A stretch of DNA of 64,000 nt from Aquimarina agarivorans (GTDB lineage Bacteria; Bacteroidota; Bacteroidia; Flavobacteriales; Flavobacteriaceae): the NCBI RefSeq assembly GCF_000218485.1, contig NZ_AFPB01000167.1, forward strand, positions 1-64,000. The letters are read 5' to 3'. The position numbers were made by a program, and so were the translations under genes. Below, one piece after another: positions 47,440-58,228 of the stretch; positions within the stretch are counted from its first letter, which is position 1; each line of letters opens with the position of its first letter. The notes below the pieces were generated by a model, which was given only the letters and a program-made list of their open reading frames with translations, searched no databases and was not told the origin of the DNA.

Positions 47440-49179
47440 TTGCTGGAAACGCTAAAAAACTATTCCAAAGATTTAGCAAAGAATGATGCGGTGGCGGGTT
47501 TTACCGTAGGTGTTATTTTAATACCTCAAGCTATAGCTTATGCGTTTTTGGCTGGCATACCACCTATATATGGACTGTATTCTTCATTAATTCCACTTTT
47601 GATTTATGCTTTTTTAGGTACTTCCAGGCATTTAAGTATTGGACCAGTTGCAGTAACATCAATTTTGTTAATGACTGGTATAAGCAGTTTAGCAGCTCCT
47701 TTTACGAATCATTTTGTAGCATTGGTGTTGTTAACAGGGTTGTTGGTTGGAATACTTCAAATATTAATGGGAGCCTTACGCATGGGGTTTTTAGTCAGTG
47801 TTATTGCGCAACCAGTAATTTCAGGCTTTATTTCTGCGGCAGCGTTTATAATCATTGCATCGCAATTAAATGCAGTATTAGGAATGCAAATTCCAAGTGG
47901 AATGTCCACATTTTCAGCAGTGATTTATGTACTGAAAAATAATTCAAACGCGCACCTTCCAACACTTCTGATTTCTGCAATTTCATTGTTTTTTCTAATT
48001 GTAATGCGTCAAATAAAAAAAAGCTTTCCGACAGCAATAGTGTTGTTGGTACTTTTTGTGGCTATTAGTTATTATCAAAATTTTTCGGCTAAGGGTATTG
48101 AAATTATAGGAAAAATTCCAGATGGTTTGCCGTCATTTTATTGGCCAAAAATGGATTGGATAACTTTAAAGCAATTAATGCCAACCGTTTTTATTTTAAC
48201 GGTTATTGGATATATCGGGAGTATTGGTATTGCGAAATCCTTTCAAATGAAGCACAGGAACTACACCGTAAATCCCAATCAGGAATTAATTGCACTAGGT
48301 TTTTCAAAAGTTATTGGTACTTTTTTTCAAGGGAATTTAGCTTCAGGCAGTTACAGTAGGTCCGCAATAAATGAAGATGCAGGTGCTAAAACACAAGTTT
48401 CAACAATAATAACAGCCTTTATTATATTAATGGCGTTACTTTTTTTAACGCCCTTGTTATTTTACTTGCCTAAAGCTGTATTGGCATCTATTATATTGGT
48501 TTCAGTATTTAGTTTAATTAAGGTAAAAGAAGCAAAACGTTATTTTAAGGTGCGTTTTGACGATTTTGTAATCATGCTAGTCACATTTATTGTAACTTTA
48601 GGATATTCTATTGAAGTAGGTATTTTAGTTGGTGTTTTGCTGTCATTTATTTTTTTACAATACCGAAGTGCTAAACCTCACATAGCAGAGTTGGTTAAAA
48701 TTCCTGAGACGAACTATTACAGAAATTTGAACCGTTTTCCTAATGGAATCAGCAATCCCAATTATTTAATTATTCGTTTTGATGATCAGTTGTATTTCGG
48801 AAACGCGGATTACTTTAAAGAATCTATTTACCGATTGATGGAAAAGCGCAGTGTCACACCAAAATACATTATACTACACGCAACAAATATTCATGCTATT
48901 GACAGTTCGGGTTTACATACATTGGAAGATTTATACCGAGAGTTGACCGAAAAGAATATTGAAGTATTATTTAGTGGAATGATTGGCCCTGTCCGCGATA
49001 TTTTAACACGTTCTGGCTTTATTGAAACACTTGGAGCGGCAAGGCAATTCATGAACATCAATGATACTATTCAATATATTGATGAAAGTAATGATACTGT
49101 AACCAACGACAAAGCATTGACTATGCAATTTAATGAACGTAAATTTAGCCTGCTTAACTGGCTAAAAAAGAAGTTTTAG
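47440..49179 (+). CDS. SulP-family inorganic anion transporter with STAS domain
   Basis: 579 residues. About 12 membrane segments from residue 17 on; the SulP signature region AGIPPIYGLYSSLIP (about 38-52) and GNLASGSYSRSAINEDAGAKTQ are clear. The cytoplasmic C-terminal STAS domain (about 430-545) has IIRFDDQLYFGNADYF and ATNIHAIDSSGLHTLEDL. Transports sulfate, bicarbonate or another anion; if the local glycan is sulfated, sulfate handling would make sense, but no sulfatase is in the window. Start is TTG at 47440; no ATG lies nearby in frame. Confidence 0.9.
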   Translation: MLETLKNYSKDLAKNDAVAGFTVGVILIPQAIAYAFLAGIPPIYGLYSSLIPLLIYAFLGTSRHLSIGPVAVTSILLMTGISSLAAPFTNHFVALVLLTGLLVGILQILMGALRMGFLVSVIAQPVISGFISAAAFIIIASQLNAVLGMQIPSGMSTFSAVIYVLKNNSNAHLPTLLISAISLFFLIVMRQIKKSFPTAIVLLVLFVAISYYQNFSAKGIEIIGKIPDGLPSFYWPKMDWITLKQLMPTVFILTVIGYIGSIGIAKSFQMKHRNYTVNPNQELIALGFSKVIGTFFQGNLASGSYSRSAINEDAGAKTQVSTIITAFIILMALLFLTPLLFYLPKAVLASIILVSVFSLIKVKEAKRYFKVRFDDFVIMLVTFIVTLGYSIEVGILVGVLLSFIFLQYRSAKPHIAELVKIPETNYYRNLNRFPNGISNPNYLIIRFDDQLYFGNADYFKESIYRLMEKRSVTPKYIILHATNIHAIDSSGLHTLEDLYRELTEKNIEVLFSGMIGPVRDILTRSGFIETLGAARQFMNINDTIQYIDESNDTVTNDKALTMQFNERKFSLLNWLKKKF

Positions 49180-49767
49180 TTCAGAATCACACAACTACTG
49201 GTTTTTTTAGAATTGTATTCCAGTAGGTTAATTATTTCATTATAATATAGTGCTCGTTTGCTTTTTTGTTGAACCTAGCGTAAAATCTTTCAATGTTTCG
49301 AGTAGTATACTAAAGATGGTATAATAAAAATTCAGAACTGGTAAGGTGTTCAAGCCAACTTCACATCATATTCAAACTTCGTAGCTTAAATGCAATAATT
49401 TTTGTCGGAAAAGTTGTAGCTTTTGTATTCTTCACAAAATTAATGTTGGAAATATCTCTGGATTAGGCGGTTTCATGATATAATTCAACTATCATGTATG
49501 ACTAATTTTGACTTGTTTTAAAAACTGATTGTCAGCTATTTGTTGTGCTTTAGTTTGTTTAGTTTTTCATCATGCTCAACAATAGCTATATCAGTTTCTT
49601 CCCATCATAAAAAACAGAAAAAATTCAGGATTACATTAATCTCCCCCGATTAGGTAGTTGAATTGAAGGTAAAGCTACAAGGATATTTTTGGTATTCACG
49701 GATAGCTTGTTCACGGATTTTTTCTGAAAAGAAATTAAAACAAATTTTTAATTTAAATATAGTAACC
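49180..49767. other. Intergenic stretch with degenerate coding fragments
   Basis: About 590 bases without an intact gene. Short minus-strand frames with coding-like composition (for example TKAQQIADNQFLKQVKISHT before a stop) alternate with stops, which suggests decayed sequence. A weak stem CTACTGG/CCAGTAG (49195-49226) follows SulP. The promoter of the next gene must be near the end. Confidence 0.35.
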
Positions 49768-52136
49768 ATGGAAATTCACACATTGGAGTTAGAGCCGATA
49801 TCCGCTGACTTGGGGGTGTCAAACAGTAATCAGGAGCCTGTAACTGATCTTTTAAACAATTTTAAATTATCAGATTTATTTGACGATTTTAATAGTAGTA
49901 ATATAGATGATTTCATTTTTGATGATGTTAGCATATCAAAATCGTCGGTAAATGGAGTAAATAGCCTGCTTTTTTTAGGAAGCTTACGCATGGATGGTGC
50001 ATTGGCTATTTTTGAGGACTATTTAGGTAGTGAGTCTTCAATAGTAGTGGCAGCTACCATAAATAGCGGAGGTGCATCACTTTCCGAAAAGGTAAAACCA
50101 ACGAACGCTATTTTTACGTCTGTAGTTGCGTTTCATAAAGAAATTTTTAAAGGAGTAACACTGGTTGAAACGTCATTAGAATTGGATATTTCAAAAAATG
50201 AAGGGGGTTGGTCAATTGTACCTAGACTTACAGGAGTTTTTGATGTGAATCTTCTTACAGATAATGATGAAGGTTACATGAGGTTTAAACTCACGGAAAA
50301 GAATAATGCACTTATGATTACTGCAAATGCTAAAAATTTAAATGGTGCATTTGGTATAGATAAACTTACGTTGGATAGCGTAACTGTTCAAGGGCAAGTA
50401 GGTGCGGTAAATTCGTTGAATCTTTCTTCTGAATTCATTATAGGTGAAACCGCCCTTAACTTTAACGGTATATTAACCCCTGATAATATGAGTATTGTTG
50501 CCAGTGCCACTAGTTTTGGGCTAAATGACCTTGCTAACCTTTTTAATGAAATATCAGGAACAGGGCTGATGCTTTTGCTTCACATGATATGATGATTGGG
50601 GATATTGAAGTGGTATCAGGATTATCATTAATGACAGCAGTAACAGCTCATGATCATACCATGCAAGCAATAGCTCATATTTCAGATCAGGGTGTTGTTT
50701 TTGATAGCGATTTAGGTAATTTTAAGGCAGGCCCCATTGAGGTAAAAAATACAGATCTTGATTTTCAAATTTTTAATAAAACAATTCAAAAACCTGCAAA
50801 ATTTGAAATTTCGGGAAAGACTAAAATAAAGGAGCTAGTGTAGGGGTATTAAGTGACTCAAAATCGCTAGATTTTCACCTTTCGGGAGAAATGCAGAATG
50901 ACATTACTGCCTACCTAAAAAATGAAGTGGCAGCTAAAATAAACGTTGCTCTTAAAGTTACCGAAGAAGAAATTGAAGCTGCACAAGCTAAGGTAGACGA
51001 TGCACAAAAGGCATTTGAAGCAAAATTTGAACCTGCACAAAAAGCGTTGACTAAAGCACAGAAAAATGCGGATAAGCATTTGGAAAAACTGACTGAAGAT
51101 TTAAATAAAGTACAGGCAGATTACCGTAAAGAATTTGCTAAAGCAGAAAAGGCTGTTGAAAAAGCGAAGGGGGCTTATGATAACGTATTTACTGAAGCGA
51201 AAGAAGCATTAGACCAGGCTGAAAAAGTATATAATTCAGGGGTTAAAGCTGCTCAAAAACAGTTGGATAAAACAGAAAAAATATATAAGCAGGGTGTTAA
51301 AAAAAGCGCAAAAAAAGGTAGACGATGCTGAAAAGAAATACAAAAACGGTATAAGTGGTGCTCAAAATGCGGTTAAAAATGCTAGTAAAAAGGTAAACGT
51401 TTTAAACCGTAAAATAAGCAACGTAAAAAAGAGAATAAAAAAGCTAAAACGGTACGAAAAGCCTTTAGCAGGTTTGTATACTGCTTTAGGAACTGCAAAA
51501 GGAGTATTGGAAGCTGCCAATATTGTTTTGGAAGGAATTAAATTTGGCGTAGAATATACGGCTTTTGAAGCAGCACAAGCAGTGTTGCATGTAGCAAAAA
51601 CAGGCACCAATTTTATAGCTTTTGATGGAGCTAGAAGAGCACTGGAAGCGGTTCGTTTTGGAAGTGAATATACCGTTTGGCAAGGTGCCGAAAAAGCATT
51701 AAGCTTAGTAAGAATTACAGGAGAAAAAGCAATAGCAATTGCTAGGGCGGCTATTGATAATATTGGTCAGTCAGCAGCATACATTGCATTGCAAGTAGCT
51801 AAAGAAGCATTAAGGGCTATTGAAAATGGAACTGAGGCGATTGCCTTTGAAACTGCAAAAGCCGTTTTAGAAGCAGCCAAATTTGGAGCTCAAGGAGTAT
51901 TAAAATTAGGCGCACTTATAGCTACGCATGCGGGGAATCTTATTGATATTAGGAGCTTTAAGTTTTCTGCAAGTTTGAGTGAAATTAAAAAAGGGAACCT
52001 TTTTGATGCTGAACTGGATATTTCTTTATTAGGTGAAGACCATCATTTCATTATTGACTTTGACGTAACGCATGTTGCAGACTTTGTAGAAGCGCTGTTC
52101 AAAAAATCTTTTAATGAACTAAAAGCGATGGTTTAA
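49768..52136 (+). pseudogene. Gene for an alanine-rich amphipathic-repeat protein, broken by three single-base frameshifts
   Basis: Four consecutive reading frames join into one protein of about 789 aa if one base is restored near 50563 (GGG), one near 50829 (AAA) and one A removed from the A7 run near 51300. Start chosen: ATG 49768 (MEIHTLELEPIS); no signal peptide. Parts in order: N-terminal beta-rich region (about 1-275), a second beta-rich stretch (to about 370), a long highly charged helix of Lys/Glu/Ala heptads (about 375-525; EAAQAKVDDAQKAFEAKFEP), an Ala-rich tract of about seven units of roughly 19 residues (about 565-710; VEYTAFEAAQAVLHVAKTG, TNFIAFDGARRALEAVRFG, TEAIAFETAKAVLEAAKFG), and a short beta C-terminus. 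I do not recognise the family. The amphipathic repeats recall lipid-binding apolipoprotein-like helices, which is only an analogy. Confidence 0.75.
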
Positions 52137-52210
52137 TACTGACTCTTTTAAAAATATTAAATAATAGAGCTTTATTTTAAAAGATGATTCAATCTTAGGA
52201 ACAAGTGCCA

Positions 52211-52249
52211 AAACCTTCATACAATCAAAAATTGTATGAAGGTTTTTTA
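52211..52249 (+). terminator. Terminator after the amphipathic-repeat gene
   Basis: 16-base perfect stem AAAACCTTCATACAAT/ATTGTATGAAGGTTTT, CAAAA loop, T-run. The following 350 bases to the next gene hold no gene I can recognise. Confidence 0.88.
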
Positions 52250-52607
52250 TGTATACTGAATTATTATATCAATTCTGATTTTAAACTTTAACTATGTAAT
52301 ATATCCGAATTGTGCATGATTAGATTTAAAGTAATTTACCATGGGGGAAGCTGTATTTGTTTGTTATTGGTATCTTTTAAAAAACGTAGAAAAAATGAGT
52401 ATTTTAAGAATTTTCATACAAAAAAATATTAGATAACTGCTTAAGGCTAATTTGATGCTTTTTTAGCTATTTAATTGATTTATTCAACTAGCTGTATTTG
52501 GGTGAGTAAGGTGTTTTAGTGGGTATTTAGTAGGTTTCGATTTAGTGAGGCACAATAATTTTTTTTGTTGGTGTTATGCCATAGAATAAACGTATACCTC
52601 TATTAAT

Positions 52608-55184
52608 ATGCACAAAATTAAATTAACAGCATTTGGACTACTTTGCTGTTTACAAGCCGTAGTAGCAAAAGATATTTATGTTTCAAAATCGGGAAATGAT
52701 AATAATCCGGGTACCGAAGCACAACCTTATAAAACCATTACTAAAGCTGCCAATATTGCAGTTGCGGGTGATGTTGTTATAATTTCTGAAGGAACTTACG
52801 AAGAATTGCTGAGCCCTGCCAGATCAGGGACGGCAGGTAATCCAATAGTTTTTAGAGGAAAGCCGGGTGACAAAGTAATTATTACTGCTATGCAGGCGGT
52901 AAATAATTGGACGAAGGATCAAGGAAATATTTATAAAGCTACCGTGGACTGGGATTTGGGTCAGGATAATATGGCATTACACAACGACAAGTTGATGGAT
53001 TTGGCCAGGTGGCCTAACAACGTCCCACAAAATGTATTTGAAAGAGATTATTTACCAGCATGTAACCGAGGTAAAGATGGAGGAGGAAATACATGGATGA
53101 ATTACGATGGAAGTCAAAGTAACGGTCATGCTAAAAGCATTCCGCATGCAGGTAAATGGGAAAATGGAGGTTCGTTACATTTTTATGGAGGTGCAGGATT
53201 CCTTGCTTGGACTGATTTTGTTACTAAATCATCGTCAAACAAAATTGAATTTAAGTTAGAAAGAGGTCAAAACTGGATCCGTTTAAGGCATAACCCTGGT
53301 TATACAGGGCATGGAATAAAAAAAGGTGAATTTTTTCTTCAGGGAATTAAAGAAGCTTTAGATTATCAAAACGAATGGTTTTTTGACAAAAGCAATAATA
53401 CCTTATTTGTACAAATTGAAGGTGGAGGTGCACCTGCACAAAACAGTGTGCGTTTTAGAAGAAGAACGCAAGCAATTCGTTTAAATAAAAATTTCATCCA
53501 CGTTGAAAATTTAGCAGTATTTGGTGGATCTATTGACATTAGCGGGAATGATAATAAGCTGTATCAAGTTTCCAGCTTTTATGGAAATCATACCTTAGGA
53601 GTTATTAGAGGATTTGATTCAGGAAGACAAAGTGTTTTAATGAACGGAAAACGTAATGTTGTTGAAAAGTGCGAAATTGCTTGGGGTGGTGGAAATGGAG
53701 TTTATGACAGGGGTGATGATAACCAACTATTAAATTCATACGTGCATGATTTTAATTACCTTGGGAATTATGATTGTGTATTAAACACACGTGGTGCCAA
53801 AAGAGGTAAGTACCGTAATAATACATTGACAAGAGCAGGAAAAGATGTAATTCAAGCTTATGTTGATGGGGGTGAGTACGCCTATAATGATATTAGTTTT
53901 AATAATTTTGTAGCCGATGATGGCGGGCTTTTATATACTACAAATGTAAGAAACCAAAAATCATCAATACACCATAATACCTTTCATGATTCACAGTCAA
54001 GAAAAGGCAGATTCAAAGGAGCAGGTATCTATTTAGATAATGATTCCAAAAACTGGGATGTTCATCACAATATTGTTTGGAATACGAAATGGACTAATAT
54101 CCAGATTAATTGGGATGGTATTAACCTAAATATCTTTAATAATACCTTTGCTAAAGGTTCAGCAACAATGGGAGCTTGGCATAAAGCGGGTACCATGTTC
54201 AGTAATGTAAAAGTTTGGAATAATATTACAGATAAGTTTTCCAGTGATCAAGGTGGAAATCAAGAAAGTGAAGGCACATGGGAGCCGCAGTCTGATAAAC
54301 AAAATAATTTGGTAGATAGGTCTTCCTTTGTGGACTGGGAAAATAATAACTACCAATTAAAGGCAGGAGCTGATGCGGTTGATCACGGAAGGGTGATTGA
54401 TGGATTTACGGATGGGTTTCAAGGCGCTAGCCCTGATGCAGGAGCCTATGAATTTGGTGTTGCTCCATTTAAAACAGGGATAGATTGGGATAAAGATTTA
54501 GGTCCATCTGGTAACGGATGTTATAATTTGCCTGGTGAATCTTGTAACGGAACTACACCTCCGCCAACAACACCAGTAGCACCAGCTGAACCTACAGTTG
54601 ATGATACTATTTCATTTAAAGAACAAGCTGATGAATTGACTCAACAAACAACGTATAGTTTTACTTTTAAATACACTGCAAATGAGGAAAGAGATATTAA
54701 TTTAATTTTAAAAAATCCATCGGATCAGGAGGTAACTTCAGTAACGCAAACAGTGCGGGCATCCGAGGATGGCTTTGTAGACTTAACTTTAAATCTTACC
54801 GAATTGCCAGCAATTGGTGATAGGTATAAAATAGTGTTAAGTATTCGACCAGTAGGTAAGGATTACAAAGAAAATATTCAGAAGGAACTGTACTTTTTTA
54901 ATATTGTTGAAAACACATTGTCAACTAATGATTTTTTAACAAATAATAGTGACCAAAATATAATTATATATCCTAATCCAACTACGGGTAGTGTGCATTT
55001 TGAACTTGAAGATGATTTAGAGCAGGTAATTATTTATGATATGAATGGTAAACTTGTACGTCGTTTGACGTCAAATGAACTGGAAATTGAAAAAGTAGAT
55101 CTTAAATTATTGGAAAGAGGTCCCTATTTTATAAAAATAAAAACTAAAAATAGACTACTAATTAAAAAAATTATTAAGCAATAA
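52608..55184 (+). CDS. Secreted beta-helix carbohydrate-active protein with Ig-like and T9SS domains
   Basis: 858 residues. Signal peptide (cleavage near QAVVA, residue 20), beta-helix (about 21-620) opening with KDIYVSKSGND, then a linker rich in Pro/Thr (about 645-660), an Ig-like domain (about 661-770) and a T9SS sorting domain (about 783-858; IIIYPNPTTGSVHF). Paralogue of the 855-residue protein at 22619: shared blocks include MGAWHKAGTMFSNV, WEPQSDKQNNLVD and GPSGNGCYN, while the CBM6 of the first is replaced here by the Ig-like domain. Presumably an extracellular polysaccharide-cleaving enzyme; catalytic family not assigned. Confidence 0.82.
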   Translation: MHKIKLTAFGLLCCLQAVVAKDIYVSKSGNDNNPGTEAQPYKTITKAANIAVAGDVVIISEGTYEELLSPARSGTAGNPIVFRGKPGDKVIITAMQAVNNWTKDQGNIYKATVDWDLGQDNMALHNDKLMDLARWPNNVPQNVFERDYLPACNRGKDGGGNTWMNYDGSQSNGHAKSIPHAGKWENGGSLHFYGGAGFLAWTDFVTKSSSNKIEFKLERGQNWIRLRHNPGYTGHGIKKGEFFLQGIKEALDYQNEWFFDKSNNTLFVQIEGGGAPAQNSVRFRRRTQAIRLNKNFIHVENLAVFGGSIDISGNDNKLYQVSSFYGNHTLGVIRGFDSGRQSVLMNGKRNVVEKCEIAWGGGNGVYDRGDDNQLLNSYVHDFNYLGNYDCVLNTRGAKRGKYRNNTLTRAGKDVIQAYVDGGEYAYNDISFNNFVADDGGLLYTTNVRNQKSSIHHNTFHDSQSRKGRFKGAGIYLDNDSKNWDVHHNIVWNTKWTNIQINWDGINLNIFNNTFAKGSATMGAWHKAGTMFSNVKVWNNITDKFSSDQGGNQESEGTWEPQSDKQNNLVDRSSFVDWENNNYQLKAGADAVDHGRVIDGFTDGFQGASPDAGAYEFGVAPFKTGIDWDKDLGPSGNGCYNLPGESCNGTTPPPTTPVAPAEPTVDDTISFKEQADELTQQTTYSFTFKYTANEERDINLILKNPSDQEVTSVTQTVRASEDGFVDLTLNLTELPAIGDRYKIVLSIRPVGKDYKENIQKELYFFNIVENTLSTNDFLTNNSDQNIIIYPNPTTGSVHFELEDDLEQVIIYDMNGKLVRRLTSNELEIEKVDLKLLERGPYFIKIKTKNRLLIKKIIKQ

Positions 55185-55205
55185 ATGTTTTTAACTAGTA
55201 AGTTT

Positions 55206-55246
55206 AAAAAGCCAAGCTTCAGTAAAATGAAACTTGGCTTTTTTTT
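55206..55246 (+). terminator. Terminator after the second beta-helix gene
   Basis: Stem AAAAAGCCAAGCTTCA/TGAAACTTGGCTTTTT (one C-A mismatch) with T8, 22 bases after the stop. The remaining 280 bases to 55528 show no gene. Confidence 0.88.
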
Positions 55247-55527
55247 GTAAAAAATATTCTGTTTTAATATTTTTATAACGTAACTACATGTATATTAAAT
55301 ATATAAATTTTAGATGTGCTTTTAAATAATAGTTTCATAACTATAACAATTAAACCAATGACTACTGATTTTATTTATTGAGAAAGAAATATAGGAGCGG
55401 AATACAAAAATGCGATAAGTTTTATCAATTACTTATTTAATAAATTCATGTTTAAGGTGATGGTTGGTTGTCTTATTTAGTATAAATATGTTAAAATTAT
55501 ATTATATTAGGATATAAATATCCTCTA

Positions 55528-57581
55528 ATGTATAAACAGTTCTTTCGGTTACTTACGTTGCTTGTATTATTAAATTCTTGTGCCAAGGATTCAATATTGA
55601 CTGATCAGGAAAAAAATGGCTAAAAGAGCATTCTGGTATTACTACTTCAGTTTTTGGATATTATCCACCATATCAATTTTTAAATGATTTTGGAGAGGTG
55701 GAAGGCCTATTTATTGATTATTTAGAGCTTATCGAGAAAAAAATCGATTATAAATTTAAAAAGCATAAATATACGTACTGGAATAATGTAATTGAAGATA
55801 TCAAAGTTGGTAGGATTGATATGATTTTAGAAATCCAAGAAACTAAAGAAAGAGCTCCTTACCTCAATTTTTATGCGCAGTTATTTGAATCACAGCACGT
55901 CATTGTTACTAAGGAAGATTCAGATATTTATACTATAGCAGATTTAACCAATAAAACAATTGTAACTCCTAAAGGTTATGCCATTAGAGAAACGCTTGAA
56001 GAAGAATTCCCTGGCATTAAAATAGAAATTGAAGAAAATGAAGTGGAATGCCTTAGGGCACTTAGCGCCGGTAAATACGATGCTTATGTAGGAGCAAAAG
56101 CGGCTATTAATTACTTTATACAAGCAAAAAACTTTAAAGACTTGGTCATTATTACCGAAACTCCGTATTATTATTCTCCTGGCCTAGGTGTTCGGAAGGA
56201 TAATGAAATGTTGAATAACATTATCGAAAAGGCAACCGAAAGCATCAGTTTTAGCGAGCAAAACGAACTTTTTGACCGTTGGTTGCTAAAAAAGGTAAAA
56301 CCATTTTATTTAAAATTTAGTTTTTGGTTATTTATTTTGACAATCATGTTCATCATGTTGTTTGTCAATATGTTTTTAAATAGATATTTAAAATACAAAA
56401 TTAAAGAACGTACGCACGCGTTGCAATTAGCAAAAGAGGCTGCAGGGCAAAGTAGTTTACTTAAAACAAGTTTTATTCATAATATTTCCCACGAAATAAG
56501 AACGCCATTAAATAGTATTTTAGGATTTTCCGAATTAATAAAAAAAGAAGGTAATTTATCGGCAGATCAGCAAAATCATATGGAAAAAGTGATCCACAGT
56601 GGGAAACAGTTGATTTATATAGTTGACGATGTTTTGGAAATTTCAAGCCTTCAAACTAAAGAAGTAACTACTCATGCGGAGGAAGTTAATTTGATTGATA
56701 TTTTTAAAAAAATAGTCTATTATTTTAAACCCAAAGCAGATGATAAAAAAATTAAACTAAGTTTTTATAAACAAGCTAATCTAAAAGAAGACTTAGTAAA
56801 AGTAGATAAACAACGTTTGATTATTATAGTGAATAAACTTACTGATAATGCAATAAAATTTACTGCTCAAGGGGAAGTGTCTATTACTTATGAAAAAGAC
56901 CCTCAATATATTATTGTCACTATCGCAGATACTGGAATTGGTATTAAAAGCGATCAAAAAGAACTCATATTTGACAGTTTTTTGCAGCTCGAAAACGATA
57001 TTTCCAGAACGTTTAGTGGCTTAGGTTTGGGGCTTTCAATAGCAAAAGAAAACACTTTGGTTTTAGGAGGAAAAATTAGTTTTGAATCTAAAGAAAATAT
57101 AGGGCCAACTTTTACGGTAAAATTGCCCTATCAAGCCGTTTCGTCACAAGCACAAGTAGATATTTGGTTTGAAGCTGATAGTAACACTTTAAATTATACG
57201 GTGTTGGTTGCCGAAGATGTTAAAATTAATTTTTTATTGGTAAACTCAATTCTTAAAAAGTTTATACCATTTAATTTTACGGTTTTGCATGCTGTCAATG
57301 GTAAAGAGGCGGTAGATTTTGCTCAAAGAAATCCCAACATTGATCTAGTTATTATGGATATTCGAATGCCTGTAATGGACGGTTACGAAGCAACACGTAT
57401 TATCAAGAAAATGCGTCCTGAACTTACAATATTAGCACATACTGCCTATTCTTCCGATAAGGATATTGAAGCCGCCTTAAATGCAGGTTGTGCTGAAGTT
57501 ATTTCTAAACCAATTGAAATAGATTTTTTTAAAACTACAGTTAAAAAATATTTATTACCCGAAAGTGTTAACCTCCAGTAG
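55528..57581 (+). CDS. Solute-binding-domain hybrid histidine kinase, frameshifted near the N-terminus
   Basis: The main frame (55698-57581, 627 codons from the first ATG) has a periplasmic SBP_bac_3-type binding domain (to about 200), one membrane segment (about 204-228), HisKA with His265 (NISHEIRTPL), HATPase (NKLTDNAIKFT, DTGIGI, GLGLGLSIAK) and a C-terminal receiver with Asp554 (LVIMDIRMPVMDGYEA). No signal peptide is in that frame. Upstream, ATG 55528 starts a lipoprotein-like leader (FRLLTLLVLLNSCAKDS) that stops at 55621; adding one A to the A7 run at 55610-55616 joins it to the main frame through WLKEHSGITTSVFGYYPPYQF, giving 684 aa. Alone, the main frame would lack export of its sensor. 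No output DNA-binding domain; partner regulator unknown. Confidence 0.82.
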
Positions 57582-57688
57582 CATAAATTGTTTTTGCAGA
57601 ATGAAATGTATGTATCATTGAAAATTTAGTTCGATAATTTTTTTAAAAAAGTTAATTTGAAGCTGTTAAAAATTATTTTCAAAAAAAC

Positions 57689-58228
57689 CTATGCAATTAA
57701 AAGCTGTTGTTGGTGAGTCACATTGCGCTCTAACATCGTTAAGCTGGATCTCATTTCATCGATATGATTAACTAACCTGTGATATACCGCGCCTTCTGGA
57801 TTTAATTCACTAATAATCTTTAAATAAAATCCAATAAAATCCTGTTCCGTCGCAATCAGTCGTAATAAATAGGCGTCAATATTTTTTGAATTTATTATAG
57901 GAACTACAAAGTTGAATTTAAAATCATTTGTTGCCAAAATGGCGGTGTTGGGATGTTCATTTTTTAAACGATCAACTTCGTAAATAGCAGCGTTCAAAAA
58001 CCGTTTTTTTTGATTCTTTAAAAATAATAATGAAGGTGCAAGCTCTTTTAATTCATTATTTTGTGATAGCTTATTATAGTGAGCTATCATATTAGCGTTA
58101 ATTTCCTTTACTTGAGATAGCCTTACTAAACAATTTTGTAGCACAGTCATACCGTTATTTTTGTTTAAATATAAGGTTAAAAAGATAAACAAAACAATTG
58201 TTGTAAAAAATTGATATAATATTAACAT
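57689..58228 (-). CDS. Hypothetical helical protein
   Basis: 179 residues, not recognised. An N-terminal hydrophobic segment (about 5-21) may be a membrane anchor, or translation may start at Met27 (58150) and give a soluble 153-residue protein. The rest is predicted helical, with a composition like a four-helix bundle (LSQVKEINANMIAHYNKLSQ, VYHRLVNHIDEMRSSLTMLE). It lies between the hybrid kinase and an AraC regulator, convergent with the former. Confidence 0.6.
   Translation of the reverse strand: MLILYQFFTTIVLFIFLTLYLNKNNGMTVLQNCLVRLSQVKEINANMIAHYNKLSQNNELKELAPSLLFLKNQKKRFLNAAIYEVDRLKNEHPNTAILATNDFKFNFVVPIINSKNIDAYLLRLIATEQDFIGFYLKIISELNPEGAVYHRLVNHIDEMRSSLTMLERNVTHQQQLLIA

Noticed and set aside
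13362-49536. A 12-base sequence GCTGACAATCAG at 13362-13373 recurs in reverse at 49525-49536, with an 11-base copy at 13438-13448.
   Set aside because: Too short to claim a mobile element; no longer flanking similarity could be found between the two gene-poor stretches.
22619-55184. The twin beta-helix proteins as PL6-type alginate lyases, which would make the region an alginate locus.
   Set aside because: The conserved PL6/chondroitinase B catalytic neighbourhood could not be recognised in either protein, and no PL7, PL17 or uronate-metabolism gene is nearby.
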